A stretch of 64,000 bases of DNA from assembly GCF_024713975.1 (NCBI RefSeq), contig NC_091104.1, positions 9,567,580 to 9,631,579 of the forward strand, given 5' to 3'. The stretch comes from Paralichthys olivaceus (Eukaryota > Chordata > Actinopteri > Pleuronectiformes > Paralichthyidae). Positions 59,251-64,000 of the stretch are shown piece after piece. Under the pieces are notes generated by a model. It saw nothing but the letters and a program-made list of their open reading frames with translations. It made no database searches and was not told the DNA's origin. Each line of letters opens with the position of its first letter. The first letter of the stretch is position 1. A program made the translations under genes and the position numbers.

Positions 59251-60600
59251 AGATTAGAACCAGTTAGTATGAATTTACACGGTGCTCTTCAGAAACTATT
59301 AGAAGAGAATGGACATGTAAAATAAATTGTCATTTAGCGAAACAAACAAAATCACAATCATCCTCGTTGTATTGGGGAGGTTTCAAAAGACATTTAAATT
59401 CCTCTGCTCATTAAACCTAACGTCTCTGCATGGGTAGATACAACTAGACATGAACTCCAGAGTTCTCCTGGAGTTCATGTTCATGTTCATGACTAACACA
59501 GCAGGAGACTGTCGGAGTCAGACGTGATCGCAACAACAAGAAAACGTCATTCAGGAGAGGGGAGGCTCCTGGGTAGAACATGCAGGGGCAGGATGTGACG
59601 CAAATATTCCTCTGCAGAAATCATGTATTATCATTTTCAGTAGCTCGAATTTAGCAGAGGCTCACGTCACCAAAAATCTATTGAATCTCATTGTCATCCT
59701 TCTATTGAAGGGCACCTCCTCTTCATCCGGAGATAATTGTACGATTTTTGTCTCTTTCACTTTTGTCTCAGTCGCATATTAGAAACATCAACACTTGCTC
59801 ATTGTGAGTTTTCCGGACATTTTACCTGCTTCACATGAGCAGGAAAAGTTACGCAGGTCCTGACCAGCTGCCTTCGACAATTTGCGTTCTCACATACAGC
59901 CCAGATTTCAGTGCATGTTTGAAAGCAGCTCAAACATGCAGAATATGTTTATTTGTGTATGAATGCATTTAACCTGCATTCTGCGTTTGCGTGCACAAAC
60001 AGATCTTGAGTTAGAGTGAGTACTGCTCACTGAACCGTGATGGACAGCCGTTGGATTTGCACACGTTCAGTTCTCCTGCTTGAATGTTGTTGCTTCTACA
60101 AACATTCACACCTGGGAGTAGGAGCCCTGTCGGCTACTGTCGACTGCTGAGCGGCTCCACTGGAGCATGTGAGTGCTAACTGCCTTTCTCATTCATTTTT
60201 CCAGTGCATGCTTTCCATGAGCTGACCCTGGGAGCTGAACCAGAATTTGCAGTCTCCAGCTTTTTACCTTGAGGCTTACAGAGCATTTGAAAAATATTTA
60301 TGGAATTACTTATGTTCTCAGCTACATTAGATCACAATCTCTGTTTGGATGGAAGTTGAGGTGAGATCACTGCGCTGATAAAATGCCTCTCCAGATTCTT
60401 AACGTGTCGGTGTGCGAGGTGCAGTGAAAGTGGTCGCCCACTCTCACGGAGAAAAGGGGAAATTGACAGATTTGGGTTTCAACTCCTGAGCTTTTTGTGA
60501 ATGTGGTGCAGAAAAAAAACGGACTTAAAAAACACAACCAAACAAACAGGATTAACTGTGGCTGCAGTTAATCCTGTTTTATTTCAGATACCTCTCTGAG
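59251..60600. other. Intergenic stretch, nothing firm
   Basis: AT-rich to mixed DNA. An imperfect inverted repeat occurs at about 59450-59480 (GAACTCCAGAGTTCTCCTGG then AGTTC), which could fold as a hairpin. No gene is supported. Confidence 0.4.
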
Positions 60601-60614
60601 TGTGATCCGCAAGA

Positions 60615-61548
60615 TCTGTGTGTGTGTGTGAGTGTGCATTTGGACATGTGGATATGTGTGCTGCTTGGATGTGTTCATGTGTGTTAACGTTTACAGGCGT
60701 TGTGTTGATGGAGGGATTCAGAAGCTGAATCTCCCTTTTTTAGCATGAATAAATTATTATGATGGCAAGCATCTGTGTCTCTATGTATCTGTGCCTTGCA
60801 TGTGTGTGTGTCTGTGAGTGTGTGTGGGTGTGTGTGTGTGTGTGTGTGTGTGTGAGTCTTAACGTGAAACACACTCCTGCTCTGTAAATCAGCTCCCTGA
60901 GGTATCACCACCTCTCAGCTCCCTTCACATTTTGTAGCCTCATTTTCAGTCGCCTTGCACAAGTTTGCATGTAAGTAAAGCGATACAGCAGCAGCAGTAA
61001 GTGTGTGTGCATCCATGTTCCTCTGAGCCCAATAACATGTGTGATGAGGGTAAATGAATAACTATATCATTGCTTGTTGTTATATGTGCTAATTGACTTG
61101 ATGTTTCCAAGTCATTAAACTGTGTATTTCCATTGGCCAAGGGGCAATTAGCTTATCAGGCAAGAGCACACCGACTCAACCCACACACACACAAACAAAC
61201 ACACACGCGTGCACACACACACAAACACACACACACACACAAACAAAGATATTTGACAGTTTGATCAATGGATGTCTCACTGACCATAATGACTCAGTAC
61301 AGCCCCCTTTCAATGCAGCACAGCTTGAGTCCAAACACAATAACCTTTTATCACATTCTCAGACATGCATGTGCACACAAACACACACACACACACAAAA
61401 TAAAAGGCTCATCAATCTTAATCATTGGCACCTTTAAAAAGACAATGCACCCGAGAAGAGAAGGGAAATGGCAGATCCCTAATTACTGTCTCACTGTTGT
61501 ATACACCCAATTATCAAACATGAGCTCATCATACTGTATGAGGGTTAA

Positions 61549-61623
<75 letters not shown>

Positions 61624-61770
61624 GAAGGCACAGAGGGAGGATGATGAAGTTTCTTTAAAGAGAAATTGGTCTCGTGGACCCAGACGGGCTCTTAGTGCCA
61701 CAAATCTTCTCTTCTCATACTCTACGGGCACAAACACACAAACACACACACGCACACACACACTCTAAAG
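60615..61770. repeat. Cluster of CA/GT microsatellites
   Basis: GT runs at about 60618-60634 and 60797-60855, CA runs at 61180-61245, 61377-61398 and 61735-61762, and a long uninterrupted CA run at about 61549-61620. Frames of repeated Thr-His or Cys-Val across them are artefacts. Confidence 0.95.
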
Positions 61771-64000
61771 ATTCATGGATTGGTTGTGCTCTTCTCCCCT
61801 CCGAGAGTAAGTGATCTATTGATCTGGTGGATCTCTCTCCCAGTGACCCACCACTGAGTTGGGAGAGCCAGTTATCCCTGGAGATTGGAGCAGCTAGACC
61901 GTCTCCCATTGATTAAAATGAGTCATCAACAAGCCTTAAGACTGCATTCATTTTTCTGTGCAGCATGTCAAAGTGTCTAATTTGGCATTTTGTCTGTGGG
62001 GAGCATCTGATTGATTTTCTATATGTGACTGCATGTGTTCAGGTTTTCTACACCTTCTATAGCCATTGTTCTTGTGAGGAAATGTTAGATTTCCCCCATT
62101 GTCCTTCTAGGTTGAAGCCCAACATTTGAAAGAAAGTACAACAAGAAAGAAAAGAAACGCATTTCACCAACCACGACACTCAATAAAACATGATGACATT
62201 TCTCAGAACACAAGCACATTTCACACAACACATTTTGGAAAACACACATTTCACGAAAAGAAATCTGAACATTAATCTCCCGACATTATCCGGAGGGGCT
62301 GTGTGTGAGAAGTTGCTGTTGAATTTCTCCTGAGTGTCTCCCGCCAGCCTCCCAGTAAAAACTCTGGATAATGTCTGATTGAACCCGTGTGAGAAAACAG
62401 CAGGAGAGTCATCATGAGTGGGCGTGTTGAGGACGTGTTTAACATGCAACTGACGCAAAACTGAAAAAAAGAGAAGAGAAATATCTCAGGATGAAAAAGG
62501 GGTGTCAAACATGTGGAAGACACAAACGAAGATCTGAGAGTTTTGGGGGATAAGAGCGGCTGCTGGTGTCAGTGTGCTGTAAACAAAAACACAAGATCTC
62601 CGCAGCGGAATTCATACTTTATACGTCTCCTGCATGCTGCGCCACCACCGCCTGAACACCGGCCAAAGAATCTCCTGCAGCGTTCTATATATATGAAAGG
62701 CAGAGCCGAACCGAATTGTGTGGACATTTCCTGGAGTCCTGTCTGAAAAAGGCATTTGTCCAGATCCTCACTAAAATGTAATTATTGAATGTCCCATACT
62801 TTCACCAATGTTCCGCGGAAATCTGTAGTTTTTGCATAATGCTGCTGACAAACACTCACACACAGACACAGTGAAAACATAACCTCCCTGGCGGAGGTGG
62901 TCCTGTCCTCGAAGCATCGTATTTGACGCGGCTGTTCGATCTGTTGAACATGAGACATTCAGGTCCAAGAATTTAGTAAATGAGAGTTGAGTCAATACAG
63001 CCTCCTCACAGGTGAAGCCACCGTGTGTGGTGAGTGTGAAAATGCTCATGCAGAGTGAATCTTTTCCCTCTGGCCTGTGGGGACTCTGGCTGCAGTCTGC
63101 ATTGATTTTCTTGGAGGAAGTCAGCTGCAGTAAGTGGAAGGTTTCTATTGAATTTATTCAGCCCTTTCCCTTTTTTTCTTCACATCATCTCTTGTTATTT
63201 TTCCCCTTTTGTTTTGACTTCCCTTCGTTCAAATCATCCGTCCCCTTTCCCCCTGTCTGCTGTCTTTGCCTCGCTCTCTTTTATTTTATATCTTTTCCCT
63301 CCCTCCCTTTGTTCTCCTCTCTCATTTTCCCTCTTTCTGTCTCATTTCCATTCTGTCACTGTTTCCCTCTATCTGCTCCCTCCGCTCCTGAGTGTTATGT
63401 TTTCGTCCTCTGCAGCCGGTGCCCGCCAGACAAACAGGACAGTAAATTTGCATCGCAACACAAGAGTTCGCCATCACAGTTCCACCTCGTGCTGACGTTT
63501 CCTCTGCCGCCTCTGGCTTCCCTCTTCATCTCTTCAAGAGATGCTGTCGACAGGCTGCAGAAGGATAATTGAGAGTTCTATAGATTGCATGGGGAACATC
63601 GATTCCCGCCTCTTCTCTATTCTTACTTACAACTGCACCTCCTCACCTGTTTTCACTTCTCTCTCTCTCTACACGTCTGTCACTCTCCCTGCGTCTTCCT
63701 ACCTCTTGTTCCTCCTGTGATCACAAGTTGTAACTTCTGTGATTCACTGCATAGATGATTCAGCCACCTCCTGATCTATCTGTCTGATGGACTGTCTCTC
63801 TCTATGTCTGTCCGTCCGCCTGCTGCACAGCGCATCATTGTACATTTTGGCCAAGAGGGGAGATGTGGATGGCTAAATGACTTTTGAGGCCGACAAAGGA
63901 AACAGAGTAGAAAGAAGCAAAACAGAAAACAAAGGTGGACCTTCTCAAATATCGAGCTGCACTCCCTTTTGTGCCTAACAATCGTCTTTAAGAATAAGAA
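61771..64000. other. Right-end stretch without genes
   Basis: I see no host exon that I can support. The region 63150-63400 is pyrimidine-rich (CT tracts) on the plus strand and yields a 186-codon low-complexity frame (63012-63572) with no recognisable domain. CTCTCTCT runs recur near 63658 and 63796. Confidence 0.5.

Noticed and set aside
61268-61768. 166-codon frame with a long Thr-His run
   Set aside because: It is a translation of the CA microsatellites.
63012-63572. 186-codon frame near the right end
   Set aside because: Phe/Pro/Ser/Leu-rich low complexity from a CT-rich tract; no domain and no convincing splice context.

Overview
The window looks like teleost fish nuclear DNA, most likely percomorph. 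The genes have many short exons with GT/AG splice sites, and the proteins are closest to vertebrate and fish families. The spacers hold fish-type transposable elements and long CA and TA microsatellites. There is no sign of prokaryotic or organellar sequence. All coordinates were worked out by hand from the sequence, and gene identities come from remembered family sequences, not from a database search.

Layout, left to right. 1-7721 is intron 1 of a minus-strand G-alpha-q family gene, gna11, whose first coding exon (7722-7857) sits at the edge of a CpG-rich promoter (about 7858-8900). 10288-12817 (minus) is a complete four-exon HARBI1-like gene, derived from a Harbinger transposase, in which all three catalytic acidic positions appear altered. 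15032-16122 (minus) is tpgs1, a tubulin polyglutamylase complex subunit, in two exons. 17934-24098 (minus) is isyna1, inositol-3-phosphate synthase, in ten coding exons; its first coding intron carries a minisatellite interrupted by a hAT-like element. 27947-34058 (plus) is pdcd10 (CCM3) in seven coding exons. Isyna1 and pdcd10 are divergently transcribed from a spacer of about 1.5 kb. 36918-39744 and 48053-51181 (both minus) are tandem paralogues of a glycosyltransferase family 92 gene, each with four coding exons. Their 5' exons are almost identical while their 3' exons have diverged, which points to gene conversion. From 51182 to the right end I find no convincing host gene, only old repeats, LINE remnants and microsatellites.

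The genes do not form one pathway: they cover G-protein signalling, a domesticated transposase, microtubule modification, inositol synthesis, kinase-scaffold/vascular biology and glycan synthesis. The most interesting items are the apparently catalytically dead but intact HARBI1-like gene and the patchwork GT92 pair. Also notable are a solo LTR with a perfect 5-bp target duplication, an internally deleted Tc1 element next to one GT92 start, and the hAT insertion inside a minisatellite.
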